NCBI GenBank assembly: GCA_027046105.1
Contig: JALTZQ010000057.1
Coordinates: forward strand, 1 to 20,536
Source: Pyrodictiaceae archaeon
Lineage (GTDB): Archaea > Thermoproteota > Thermoprotei_A > Sulfolobales > Pyrodictiaceae
Length of the DNA stretch: 20,536 bases
Reading direction: 5' to 3'
The notes below the pieces were generated by a model that saw only the letters and a program-made list of their open reading frames with translations, was not told the origin of the DNA and ran no database searches. This document shows, one piece after another, positions 1 through 7,473 of this stretch. The first letter of the stretch is position 1. Each line of letters begins with the position of its first letter. Position numbers and translations under genes: made by a program.

Positions 1-862
1 GTTCTGCGCTAGCTGGTACTATGGCATGGTGATATGTCTCAACCTCTTTGTTGAGATAAACACTCTCTATGTGGAGTATAGGTTCTTCACGTACACGATC
101 ATAGAGGCCAAGGATGTCTATGAAAGGTCCCTCTTCAGCTCTTTCCGGACCAAGTCTCCCTTCTACTATAATAGTTGCACCGCAGGGAACTGGTAACTTA
201 TACTTAGGGGTCTTGCATATTGATAGTGGTTTATTTAATATGTTGGCTGCTATTTGTAGTTCAAATACTCCATAGGGTGGTGACAACGCAGCTGCAAGCA
301 TTACTAATGGGTGAATACCCTCAACCACGGCTACAGGTAATCCCTTGTTCGCTTGACTCAACATTCTGTAGAGATGACGGGGGACAACTCTCACAGCAAC
401 ATAATTATCTTTAAACATGACGCGGTGTATTGATGCGTTACAAATACCATTTATGCATGCAATGAATATTGTTGAGGTAAGGTAATAGCCTCCATCCTTT
501 TCATAGAACTTTATAAGAGGTAAATATTTCCTCCATTCGTCGCCAGCATTTTCATAGTATTTGTTAAATTCCTCTTGAACTATATTAGCTGTACCGATAC
601 TATTAATGCTTGAAAGTAATTTCTGATACAAATTTTTATCATCATCTACGTTCAAGGCTTTATAGAGGGTTTCGCGTGTAGGTAAGAGATTAGCAAAAAC
701 AAGTCCCTCTACATCTTCTATCCGTGCATAAACCGTTCTATTCCATTGCCTTAGCACATGTTCTGTTAATTCAAATTCCCTTTTTAATGTACCCAAGAAC
801 ATAGGCTTGTAATCCAACGTTTCAATATACTCTTGAATACTTCCTAGTACTAGATTATGCAT
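1..862 (-). CDS. UbiD-family prenylated-FMN decarboxylase, C-terminus cut by window edge
   Basis: The minus strand is open from an ATG at 862 to the window edge, giving 287 residues of the N-terminal part of a UbiD-family decarboxylase. These enzymes use prenylated FMN for reversible non-oxidative decarboxylation. Seen: the RVVPRHLYRM segment (about 160-170), the hydrophobic GLPVAVVEGIHPLVMLAAAL-like stretch, a CKT..Y.LPVPCGATIIVEG strand and the EGPF..ILGLYD motif (about 245-256). In the usual E-R-E catalytic set the third residue lies five positions after the Glu of EGPF; here it is Asp. Known: many archaea use a UbiD homolog as trans-anhydromevalonate 5-phosphate decarboxylase in the modified mevalonate pathway, so this is a candidate for that role (inference); a quinone or aromatic substrate is the alternative. 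The start overlaps the end of the kinase gene by 13 bases, so the two are probably co-transcribed. Confidence 0.85.
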   Translation of the reverse strand, partial: MHNLVLGSIQEYIETLDYKPMFLGTLKREFELTEHVLRQWNRTVYARIEDVEGLVFANLLPTRETLYKALNVDDDKNLYQKLLSSINSIGTANIVQEEFNKYYENAGDEWRKYLPLIKFYEKDGGYYLTSTIFIACINGICNASIHRVMFKDNYVAVRVVPRHLYRMLSQANKGLPVAVVEGIHPLVMLAAALSPPYGVFELQIAANILNKPLSICKTPKYKLPVPCGATIIVEGRLGPERAEEGPFIDILGLYDRVREEPILHIESVYLNKEVETYHHAIVPASAE

Positions 863-2142
863 CTCACTACACGCCCCATCTCCGTTAATTCATCAGTTAA
901 TCTTATATTACCGAATACTATGCCCGTAACTGGTCCTTCATATGGCGTATCTATCGTTATTCGTGAATGGGACAAGTCTATCACTCGGACGATACCTATG
1001 GCTTTTTCCTCCATGTTTTCATCCAGGAGAGCAACTAGTGCTCCACGGACAAGATCGATATCCAAAGTATATACTTGTTTACCTATAGCTTCCGTAAGTT
1101 TTCTAACATGTTCTGGAGGCAATGGTTGTTTTACGATTGCATAGAGTGTATCATGTGTTTCTGAGGCAGCGATGATTACCTCTTTTCCTAAAAGGCTATT
1201 CAGTTCTCTCACCTTGTCTTCGGGAAGCTGCATGCCAGAAAAGAAGCACGAACCCTGAATAACTAGTTTTGTTAGGTCTAACACCCTTTGGCGTTGTGGC
1301 GTAAGGTATCTCCTATATGCTTCTGAGCGTAGCGTTCTCCTATCATCACGGTCTCTTATTCTACGTATTTGAGGGGATGGCAGATGTACTACTCCACAAG
1401 GTAATGCTCCAAAAACTCTACGAGCCATTTCTACAAGCATTCTATCGTCGCCAAGGACTATTACACTATCTATTGATAAGTATTTGGCGATTTCAGCTTT
1501 ATACTCAAGAGCTTGTAGACCTTGAGTCCACCCATCTGTGTCAACGACTATAAGATTTGCTCCATCCTTTCGTAGTCTCCAATATAGATCAACGACACCG
1601 GCGACTATTCTTCTCTCAAATCGGTGGGGTGTAACGCTTCCTACGAATCTTATGTATTTAGCTTTAAGCTCTCGCAGCCATAGAATCTTTCTTTCAGCAA
1701 GAGCAGCTGAAACACAGCCTGGTGGACCAATATCAGCTTGCCCAACATCAGCATCGATTATGCCTGGTCGTTGTCCCCGTAGAAGTCCACGGTTGGCTAT
1801 TAGTGCTGTTAAGCTTGATTTGCCAGCATCAGTAGGCCCTATAACGATTAGATTTTTGCAATCGTTTAAAAGGAGTTTATCGACATGGACAACCCACTTA
1901 TCCAATACTTCCTCGTCTGCATGAGCAGGCTCTATGGATGAGCCTTTATCTAGTACTATGTCCAGTTTAGAGTCTGTTAATGATCTGATGGCGTAGCTTC
2001 GATAAGACGCTATTGTAAACTCTTCGCCTCGTGAATAGATTGCGCCAAGCACTAACACCATGCCTTCGATGACACGTACTTTTGCAAAACCATTTATACG
2101 TATCATGGTATTTTCGGCTAGACTTATTCCTACATGCTGCAT
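850..2142 (-). CDS. Clp1/Grc3-type polynucleotide 5'-hydroxyl kinase
   Basis: This is an archaeal Clp1-family RNA/DNA 5'-OH kinase. The frame is open from an ATG at 2202 (450 residues). I prefer the ATG at 2142 (430 residues) because it follows a purine-rich AGGAAAGG and because the first 20 residues do not look like the family's N-terminal beta domain. Numbered from 2202, one sees the P-loop GPTDAGKS (122-129), the Clp1-specific IIDADVGQADIGPPG (148-162), a Walker-B-like LIVVDTDGW (217-225) and a lid arginine region RSEAYRRYL (292-300). The C-terminal 100 residues match the additional domain found in archaeal members. Known function: phosphorylation of RNA 5' ends, inferred to act in tRNA splicing or RNA repair. 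It lies between an orphan RNase-H-like gene upstream and a UbiD gene downstream. Confidence 0.88.
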   Translation of the reverse strand: MQHVGISLAENTMIRINGFAKVRVIEGMVLVLGAIYSRGEEFTIASYRSYAIRSLTDSKLDIVLDKGSSIEPAHADEEVLDKWVVHVDKLLLNDCKNLIVIGPTDAGKSSLTALIANRGLLRGQRPGIIDADVGQADIGPPGCVSAALAERKILWLRELKAKYIRFVGSVTPHRFERRIVAGVVDLYWRLRKDGANLIVVDTDGWTQGLQALEYKAEIAKYLSIDSVIVLGDDRMLVEMARRVFGALPCGVVHLPSPQIRRIRDRDDRRTLRSEAYRRYLTPQRQRVLDLTKLVIQGSCFFSGMQLPEDKVRELNSLLGKEVIIAASETHDTLYAIVKQPLPPEHVRKLTEAIGKQVYTLDIDLVRGALVALLDENMEEKAIGIVRVIDLSHSRITIDTPYEGPVTGIVFGNIRLTDELTEMGRVVRCII

Positions 2143-2179
2143 AGCCTTTCCTAGACCCCATGTTATGGAATGGTATCCT

Positions 2180-2848
2180 TCACGAGGGTTTCCTAAATAC
2201 ATGTTTTAGCGCAATATTTAATGATGCTATGAAGTCTCTTTGTCTCCTCTTAAATGACGACCATTTCTTTGGGAGAAGGTATTGCCGCGTGGTCATTGAT
2301 TCATCAACGTACTCTATACTGATGTCGCAGCTCTTCCTATAATCCATAGTTAGCTTCTCCATGTTAGTACTATCTATCCGAAATCCTACTTTAAGAGTTG
2401 AACTTAATGGCTTGAATAGCTTGGTATATCTACATGCTCTATCCATGATGATATCTAGATCCTCCACATAGTTTATTTCAAGTATTACACCATCTACTAT
2501 CACTGTATAAGCATACTTTGGGCCAGGATCAACACCAATAATTAACTCCAATGGCCTATAACCTATATCATTAAATACCATTGTAAGTATCTCCAATGGA
2601 TTAATGTTATTCTCGATAACTCTCACAATACATTCACCTATAGTTGACGAAAGAAAGAGGTGTGCAATTTTCTCATCATCGGTATAAATCAGTGGCACAC
2701 TATTACAATCTATGGTAGAATGTGGTCTCGGAATTATTGGCTCAACTCCAAATGCATTTAGCATATCAGCTAACGTCTTTAAGTGCATGTAATGTGTAAA
2801 TACTAGTGCAACCTTAGTAGTCCTACCACTCAGCAGTATCCCCCACAA
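2180..2848 (-). CDS. Orphan protein with possible RNase H/RuvC-like fold
   Basis: The 222-residue protein is not assigned to a named family. It starts at a TTG (2848); no ATG or GTG lies upstream in frame before a stop at 2870. The N-terminal 100 residues form an alternating strand/helix region. From residue 102 the pattern ELIIGVDPGPKYAYTVIVDG resembles the first strand of RuvC-type nucleases, where the Asp of (I/V)DPG binds metal. Further acidic candidates are D159 at the end of a strand (KVGFRID) and D205 at the start of the last helix (QRDFIASLNIAL), as in RuvC-like domains. This gives a possible D107/D159/D205 triad, which is inference from pattern only. The gene is the first of a leftward unit with the Clp1-type kinase, 37 bases away from its preferred start. 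A nuclease or a nucleic-acid binding protein is plausible. Confidence 0.7.
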   Translation of the reverse strand: MWGILLSGRTTKVALVFTHYMHLKTLADMLNAFGVEPIIPRPHSTIDCNSVPLIYTDDEKIAHLFLSSTIGECIVRVIENNINPLEILTMVFNDIGYRPLELIIGVDPGPKYAYTVIVDGVILEINYVEDLDIIMDRACRYTKLFKPLSSTLKVGFRIDSTNMEKLTMDYRKSCDISIEYVDESMTTRQYLLPKKWSSFKRRQRDFIASLNIALKHVFRKPS

Positions 2849-2966
2849 GGATTCCCATGGAAAAACCCTCTATTAATACCTAAATTTCACTAGTATGAAA
2901 GTGGATCGAAGCATAACTACTATGTGTAGGAGTAATGTATAGACTCTTTCATTTGGTGTTACGGAA
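2849..2966. promoter_or_regulatory. Divergent intergenic region with AT-rich promoter-like elements
   Basis: This 118-base gap separates the leftward orphan/Clp1/UbiD unit from the rightward RadA-like/CarS unit, so it must hold both promoters. An AT-rich TTAATACC-TAAATTT tract at 2874-2887 reads as a TATA-like box on the minus strand (AAATTTA, centre near 2884), placing initiation near 2858, about 10 bases before the TTG. For the plus strand, TTAATA at 2874 or GTATAG near 2936 are weak TATA candidates; a GGTG at 2955-2958 is the ribosome site for the GTG at 2967. Assignment of the exact boxes is uncertain. Confidence 0.4.
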
Positions 2967-3605
2967 GTGAAGTGTGGTAATCTGCTTGAGAGAATAGCTA
3001 GTAGTGGATTAACGCTAGTCTATGGTCCAGCTGCTGTGGGTAAAACTAATCTCTCTCTTTACCTCCTTTCATTGAAATGTAAAGACTCGAAATACTCTTG
3101 CTTATATGCTACGAGTGAAGGCCTTATATCAATCAATAGGTTATTGGTGTACGTTCAAGATCCTTCTAGGGTCTATGTCCATGAAATTCTTGATCTTCTA
3201 GACCTAGTAGACATGATTGCATTTATTGAGGATAGATTTGATAATCTTGGAATGGTTGTTGTAGACAGTATAAATGCTCCATATCGTGTTGATGCGCTAA
3301 TTGAGGGGTCGGCAGAGCTTTTTGGCTACATAGTATCATCTTTGCATGTGCTGGCAGATAAGGGTCTACCGGTCATTGCCACAGCACAAGTACATGCTGG
3401 TGATGAGGGTGTTGAGGCAGTGGGTATTAATGTACTCGATTTATGGTCTCACCGTGTGATAAGGATGGAGAAAGACGACGAAAGGGGTGTGCGTAAGGTG
3501 ATTATTGAAAGAGGGATTGATTGGGAGACAGGCCTGGTACTGGAATTTAAAATAGACAATGGGGGGTTGAAATGGCTACGGTGTTATCAAGTGAGGAAAC
3601 CTTAG
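2967..3605 (+). CDS. RecA/RadA-superfamily ATPase (RadA paralog, RadB/aRadC-like)
   Basis: The protein has 212 residues and starts at GTG, with GGTG eight bases upstream. It carries a single RecA-type core without the N-terminal helix-hairpin-helix domain of RadA. Seen: Walker A GPAAVGKT (20-27), the strand YATSEG (48-52) that corresponds to YIDTEG of RadA with its activating Glu, Walker B MVVVDS (96-101), and IATAQVH (137-143) at the position of the L2/sensor Gln. Length and architecture fit the archaeal RadA paralogs (RadB in Euryarchaeota, aRadC-type in Crenarchaeota), which modulate RadA in recombinational repair. The precise subgroup needs a tree; a KaiC-like stand-alone domain is the alternative. 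Its 3' end overlaps carS by 34 bases, so the two genes are likely translated together. Confidence 0.8.
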   Translation: MKCGNLLERIASSGLTLVYGPAAVGKTNLSLYLLSLKCKDSKYSCLYATSEGLISINRLLVYVQDPSRVYVHEILDLLDLVDMIAFIEDRFDNLGMVVVDSINAPYRVDALIEGSAELFGYIVSSLHVLADKGLPVIATAQVHAGDEGVEAVGINVLDLWSHRVIRMEKDDERGVRKVIIERGIDWETGLVLEFKIDNGGLKWLRCYQVRKP

Positions 3606-4078
3606 CTGTCATAATAGCCGTTATGATTGCTAATGGTGCTCCAGTACTGGCTAGGGGTCGTGGTAAACCACTAGATCTTGGACGAAACTTTATTGATGGA
3701 AGAAGATTATTTGGAGATGGTAAGACATTTGAAGGGAGCATATTAGCAATGCTTGGCGGCTACATAACGGGCTTAATGGTGTTCATGTTTACATCTGATG
3801 TCCTAGTTCTAACCGTTACACTATATGCTGTTCCTGCTGCTATATGTGGTGATATACTGGCAGCTTTCTTTAAGAGAAGACTTAATCTACCACGCGGTTA
3901 TCCCCTTTTAATCGTTGATCAGCTAGATTTCTATGTAGCATCGATGACTGCGGTTTATCTCGCAGGTTATCTTCTTGACCCAATCCTAGTTTTCCTTTTC
4001 GCACCCATAATATACTTGCTACACAGAACAACGAATATAGCTGCTCATAGATTGGGGCTTAAGAACGTCCCTTGGTAG
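3572..4078 (+). CDS. carS: CDP-archaeol synthase CarS
   Basis: CarS is an integral membrane enzyme that joins CTP to the unsaturated archaetidic acid precursor (2,3-bis-geranylgeranylglyceryl phosphate) to form CDP-archaeol for ether phospholipid synthesis. The 168-residue product matches the family size. Seen: the N-terminal membrane segment ending in ANGAPVLA (20-27), the signature GRNFIDGRRLFGDGKTFEG (37-55) expected on the cytosolic side, a GDILAAFFKRRLNLPRG loop (93-109), the DQLDF motif (116-120) and about five hydrophobic spans. The ATG follows a GGGGGGTTG run inside the upstream ATPase gene. The 3' end overlaps the 3' end of the convergent nop10 gene by 20 bases. Confidence 0.93.
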   Translation: MATVLSSEETLAVIIAVMIANGAPVLARGRGKPLDLGRNFIDGRRLFGDGKTFEGSILAMLGGYITGLMVFMFTSDVLVLTVTLYAVPAAICGDILAAFFKRRLNLPRGYPLLIVDQLDFYVASMTAVYLAGYLLDPILVFLFAPIIYLLHRTTNIAAHRLGLKNVPW

Positions 4079-4265
4079 CTTCACCTTCACTTGTGGGTAA
4101 TAGGCCTGCTAAAAGCTTCATCCGGTAGCGATATGCTACATATTTATCCTCAGGAGAGAATCTTGGTGGATGTGGTACGTGTAGTTCACCACCACAAACT
4201 GGGCACTTATCTCTCCTTAGGGTATACCTGCCACATCGTATGCACTTACGCATTAGCCATTGCAA
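4059..4265 (-). CDS. nop10: H/ACA ribonucleoprotein subunit Nop10
   Basis: The 68-residue zinc-ribbon protein belongs to the H/ACA complex with Cbf5, Gar1 and L7Ae, which makes guide-directed pseudouridines in rRNA. Seen: four zinc cysteines C8, C11, C21 and C24, then the invariant PHPPRFSPEDKY segment (31-43) that binds Cbf5. The start is taken as TTG at 4265 because GGTGAG lies six bases upstream and because it gives the expected lead-in before RKC..C; an ATG four codons later is the alternative. The last 20 bases overlap the end of convergent carS. Pus10 and several methyltransferases elsewhere in the window share its theme of RNA modification. Confidence 0.93.
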   Translation of the reverse strand: MQWLMRKCIRCGRYTLRRDKCPVCGGELHVPHPPRFSPEDKYVAYRYRMKLLAGLLPTSEGEATKGRS

Positions 4266-4352
4266 TATCTACTCACCAGATCACTGATGCACTATATCAT
4301 GTTTCTATGTGTGCTAGTTATGGTAGATACATTGTAGTCTTAAGGCACTTGA

Positions 4353-4360
4353 TATATAAA
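4353..4360 (-). promoter_or_regulatory. TATA-like box upstream of nop10
   Basis: The minus strand reads TTTATATA here, 15 bases after the end of the aIF2 alpha gene. Initiation about 25 bases downstream (near 4331) would give nop10 its own transcript with a leader of roughly 65 bases. The 109-base gap 4266-4374 shows no other clear feature. Confidence 0.4.
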
Positions 4361-4374
4361 TGATATAATGGAAG

Positions 4375-5178
4375 TTATTGCTTCTCACGGGTAAACGTTA
4401 ATTCGACCTTCAGTTTTTCTGCTTCCTGCCTTGCCTTCTCTAGGGCAGCAGATAGTGCCTTTTCAGCAGTCTTGTAGTCATAGGCTGATATTTCTATCCT
4501 GTATCTTGGTGCGCCAAATGTATACATACGTACCTCTACATCTTTTGAAACGTTTTTTGCAGCCTCCTCTGCAGCGAGTAATACTTTTTGTATCCTCCTT
4601 ATACCGTCGCCAGCTAAAGATTTGGCAATAAATGTACCATAGATTTTTACCTTCTTTACTTCTATGTGTCTTTTTACTTCCTCCAATAGAGGGTTTATCC
4701 ATTCCTCTGATATGCCGACTTCACGGAAGACTTTAGGCCCCCTAATTGCTGCTTCTTCGAAAGCAGCCATTATTTCTCCATACGCGTCTTCAAGCTTCAC
4801 TCCAATAGCTTCATAAGCCTCCTCTAGTGTTTTGCCTAGCTTCTGTGCAACAATCTCAAGGATTTTAAGAGCTTTCTGATTTCTTTTCCACTCAGTCATT
4901 TTTCTCCTACGTTCACTATCTGTGACACGTTTAAGCGATACATCAACTTGTTTTCTCGTTTTATTGACTCTTATAACCTTAACCACAACTTTTTGGCCAG
5001 GCTTTACAGCGTCTCGTATATTCCTTACCCAGCGCGAAGCAACTTCGCTCCATGGGAGATAGGCTTCTAAACCATCATACTCATCTAGGTTCAGGTAAGC
5101 TCCGTAGTCGTAAACCTCTCTAACAGTACCTACTACTAATTCACCGGTATCGGGTAGTTCCTTTCTTCGAAGGGGCAC
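4375..5178 (-). CDS. Translation initiation factor aIF2 subunit alpha
   Basis: This 267-residue protein is the alpha subunit of the aIF2 heterotrimer, which delivers initiator Met-tRNA to the small ribosomal subunit. Seen: an N-terminal S1/OB domain (about 1-85) with GELVVGTVREVYDYGAYLNL and later VDVSLKRV, a central helical domain (about 90-175) beginning MTEWKRNQKA, and a C-terminal alpha/beta domain (about 175-260) that binds the gamma subunit. Start is GTG at 5178. The first residues MPLRRKELPDTGELV are typical of the family. The GAGGGGTG tract about ten bases upstream is a plausible ribosome site. It follows eL42 and eS27, a widespread archaeal gene order. Confidence 0.96.
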   Translation of the reverse strand: MPLRRKELPDTGELVVGTVREVYDYGAYLNLDEYDGLEAYLPWSEVASRWVRNIRDAVKPGQKVVVKVIRVNKTRKQVDVSLKRVTDSERRRKMTEWKRNQKALKILEIVAQKLGKTLEEAYEAIGVKLEDAYGEIMAAFEEAAIRGPKVFREVGISEEWINPLLEEVKRHIEVKKVKIYGTFIAKSLAGDGIRRIQKVLLAAEEAAKNVSKDVEVRMYTFGAPRYRIEISAYDYKTAEKALSAALEKARQEAEKLKVELTFTREKQ

Positions 5179-5223
5179 TCCTCAGAGACACCCCTCACCA
5201 CGTATTTTAGCTTAAGCGGAGTA

Positions 5224-5424
5224 CTAGCCTAGAACGCGTAGTACTTGTCCGAGGATCTTTGCTTTACCTCCACTTGGCTCTACTAGTTGTTGGCCGCAGA
5301 TAAGGCATCTTGCAGGAAATGTGGCATGGCTAAAGACCACTTGTTCATTGCCACACTCTGGGCACTTAACTAGTAGAAATCTGCTTCTAGGCTGAGGTAC
5401 AAGGATCTTCAACTTCTTTGCCAT
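5224..5424 (-). CDS. rps27e: Small ribosomal subunit protein eS27
   Basis: The 66-residue zinc-binding ribosomal protein has its four cysteines at C21, C24, C40 and C43 ([16 protein letters not shown]...CLICG). The length matches archaeal S27e. The ATG follows a strong GAGAGGGGGT. It lies between eL42 (36 bases upstream) and aIF2 alpha (45 bases downstream) and is surely in the same transcript. Confidence 0.96.
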   Translation of the reverse strand: MAKKLKILVPQPRSRFLLVKCPECGNEQVVFSHATFPARCLICGQQLVEPSGGKAKILGQVLRVLG

Positions 5425-5460
5425 AGTGTTACCCCCTCTCTAGCATCACTATTATCCTTC

Positions 5461-5751
5461 TTATGCTCTCTTGGGTTCAATAAGTTCTACCTTCTTTAGT
5501 CGGATACCTCTTCGATGGAGGATATAGCCACATTCTCTGCATTTCAACTTGAGTACTACCTTTTTTGTCACCTTTGCGAATCTTTTCTGTTCAGGCTTTC
5601 TTTTACTACCATAACCTTCCTGTTTTCTCCTATATCTTCTCTCACCTTCGGCTAAGCTTCTGCGTTTACCATGTTTGTATATTGTTACTGAGTGGTCAGT
5701 GTGTCGTTTACACCGTGGACAATAAGTCACTATAACTTTAGGTACGCGCAC
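5461..5751 (-). CDS. rpl44e: Large ribosomal subunit protein eL42 (L44e)
   Basis: The 96-residue zinc ribosomal protein of the E-site region has cysteines C11 and C14 (YCPRCKRHT) and C71 and C74 (KCRECG). The basic central linker [19 protein letters not shown] (43-61) is diagnostic. Start is GTG at 5751 with GAGGGTGA about seven bases upstream. It heads the eL42-eS27-aIF2 alpha run and has a promoter candidate just upstream. Confidence 0.96.
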   Translation of the reverse strand: MRVPKVIVTYCPRCKRHTDHSVTIYKHGKRRSLAEGERRYRRKQEGYGSKRKPEQKRFAKVTKKVVLKLKCRECGYILHRRGIRLKKVELIEPKRA

Positions 5752-5798
5752 TCTTCAGTCACCCTCTCCGCAGACTTTTAGGCCAGCAGACTTAACCC

Positions 5799-5804
5799 TT
5801 TAAA
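5799..5804 (-). promoter_or_regulatory. TATA-like box for the eL42-eS27-aIF2 alpha unit
   Basis: TTTAAA inside AATTTAAAGGG lies in the 58-base gap between the candidate GINS gene and eL42. Initiation about 26 bases on (near 5776) would give a leader of about 25 bases that still contains the GAGGGTGA ribosome site. It would allow the ribosomal genes to be transcribed independently of the replication genes upstream. Confidence 0.45.
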
Positions 5805-5809
5805 TTGAT

Positions 5810-6286
5810 TCAGTCCTCCTCTTGCCCTCCTCTATATTTACCTACTACATTGGCATTAAGATTGATTGGTTGAACTAGACCTGTGGCTGCAAGAAGGAGT
5901 GCTCTCTTCGGCTCAATGCATGATATGGTGTTCGCGGGTATTCTACGTGGAGGATCGCCTATGCTTTGTAGGTATTTTACTAATATGCACTCCTTTGTAG
6001 AGACTATGTTTGCACACAACAGCTCCCTAACTAACGTGTTCAGCTCATTCATAATGTAGTAACTCACTATGATTGTAGCCATATTAGCTGCTTCTTTGAC
6101 GCGCGAAAGATACTCATCGGCAAGTTTCGTCATGCGGCGTACTAGAGTATGGTCAAGTAGTGTTGATGCTACAGCCTCTGTGACCTTAGCTATAGTATCA
6201 CTTAAGTCTACTTTACCGGTTTGGACTAGGTTGAGTAAAGCCTCGATTCCGGAAGTACCATCCTCTGTCTGCAAGATGCTTGACAC
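5810..6286 (-). CDS. Candidate GINS15/51-like replisome subunit beside PriS
   Basis: The 158-residue protein starts at GTG (6286), 29 bases after priS. I do not recognise it with certainty by sequence. Residues 1-115 look almost wholly helical, with a tail (about 116-143) reading NTISCIEPKRALLLAATGLV. That tail follows the pattern of the small C-terminal B domain of archaeal Gins51 (acidic/hydrophobic strand, Pro-rich turn, then a short helix ending in GL.). Known context: in many archaea, including Sulfolobus, the gins15/51 gene is next to priS, and the family is about 150-190 residues. I infer a divergent GINS subunit, which would link the CMG helicase to primase. If wrong, it is an unassigned helical protein of the replication operon. 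The charged tail GGQEED ends the protein. Confidence 0.5.
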   Translation of the reverse strand: MSSILQTEDGTSGIEALLNLVQTGKVDLSDTIAKVTEAVASTLLDHTLVRRMTKLADEYLSRVKEAANMATIIVSYYIMNELNTLVRELLCANIVSTKECILVKYLQSIGDPPRRIPANTISCIEPKRALLLAATGLVQPINLNANVVGKYRGGQEED

Positions 6287-6315
6287 CCAAATTATTCTCT
6301 ATCAAAGCTGCTTGT

Positions 6316-7467
6316 CTAAGGGGCTAGAATTGCTACCTCTTTTGCTAACAAGTAAAGTGCTATTGGTGCAGGTAATCTTATCTTCTCTCCTTTTCTTAGT
6401 TTAATCCGGTTGCCAAGAATCTTTATTTGGGGTGTATCGGTGAGTGGCTCGATTCTTATTTTGTCCATATCCCTAAATGGGGAATCTTCGATAGTTAGCT
6501 TAAAATCGTCCAGCTTATTAAGTGTTAGCGGGAAGACGGGTAACATTGTCTTCCCATTAAGGCTAAATGGTGCACGAACAAGTCTTTTAGTATCTACTGT
6601 AACTTGTTCATCAACGCGTATACTAATATAGTTTTTTGCTTCTTCAAGAATAGTCATTAGTTCTTCTGTAGCTTGTACTTCTTCGCTGCTCGTGTTAAGT
6701 ATTTCTACTATATGTTTCATTCCCCTCTTTTTTGCCACTCTAGTTGCTATGCGTGCAAGTCTACCACGTAAGCCTGGCATGGAAGCAAGTGGGGGGATGG
6801 GAACTATCTTTCTTCTCTTTATGGTTTTTGATTCAACGCGTGGAAATAGGGTCTTATCTAGAACTTCTTTAGCAATGATATAATTTACTAACTCGCGACG
6901 TATAGTACCACTGCTTTTCGCCCACTCAGAGTCGTCAGGTAATTCAACTACAACATGGAATCCACGATGACCCGAGAATTCTACACGTATGCTATTCCTT
7001 TCAAAACCTAATTCATAAGTGAGTACATCTACTAGACGTAGTGCTTCTTCTGCGGCTATGGATAGACAATTTTCATCTATGAAGTTTGTCTTAATGTTTA
7101 AGTGTTCATCTGATATTTCAACTATGGTGTTTTTACATTCCTCTAGATGGTCTGCATCAATATCGAAAACGAGGTCTGAAGATCTCCACCCCTTTTGCTC
7201 CATGTCGGGTACTCCAGGCTGTTCGTATCTAGCTGATGAGTAGTAGAAGTGGCGTGGTCCAGTTGAGGCTAGGTATTCCCTTACAGCAGTCATTGTTTGA
7301 AAGGACATATGTCGAGCATATCCTTGTTTACCCCATAGTTGTGCAGCGAATTCACGAAAACGAAAATCACTTGGCAAGTATACGTTATGGCTCCTATAAT
7401 AGCTCTTCGTAACTTTCTCGAGGTATCTTACAGTTAATCTACGAAGACCACTTAATTGCCTCTGCAT
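6316..7467 (-). CDS. priS: DNA primase catalytic (small) subunit PriS
   Basis: The 383-residue archaeo-eukaryotic primase subunit makes primers with PriL, which is not in this window. Seen: HFYYSSARY (73-81), the metal-binding DID at 102-104 in LVFDIDADH, the nucleotide-binding SGHRGFHV (165-172), and basic KTIKRRKIVPIP further on. The ATG lies six bases after the pcn stop, with GAGGGTTGAG as ribosome site inside the end of pcn. The zinc stem that usually follows the DxD motif is hard to see: only C111 and C134, with H107 and H122, occur there and there is no CxxC. Pairing with PCNA and a candidate GINS gene forms a replisome cluster. Confidence 0.95.
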   Translation of the reverse strand: MQRQLSGLRRLTVRYLEKVTKSYYRSHNVYLPSDFRFREFAAQLWGKQGYARHMSFQTMTAVREYLASTGPRHFYYSSARYEQPGVPDMEQKGWRSSDLVFDIDADHLEECKNTIVEISDEHLNIKTNFIDENCLSIAAEEALRLVDVLTYELGFERNSIRVEFSGHRGFHVVVELPDDSEWAKSSGTIRRELVNYIIAKEVLDKTLFPRVESKTIKRRKIVPIPPLASMPGLRGRLARIATRVAKKRGMKHIVEILNTSSEEVQATEELMTILEEAKNYISIRVDEQVTVDTKRLVRAPFSLNGKTMLPVFPLTLNKLDDFKLTIEDSPFRDMDKIRIEPLTDTPQIKILGNRIKLRKGEKIRLPAPIALYLLAKEVAILAP

Positions 7468-7473
7468 GATGTG

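Noticed and set aside
857..1924. Several plus-strand open frames of 78-128 codons antisense to the Clp1-type kinase gene
   Set aside because: They lie opposite a confidently identified gene, have no recognisable domains, and their composition follows from the reverse complement of the real coding frame.
4266..4374. Possible small RNA gene in the nop10 upstream gap
   Set aside because: Only a TATA-like box is convincing; no box C/D pair, kink-turn or tRNA-like fold could be drawn.
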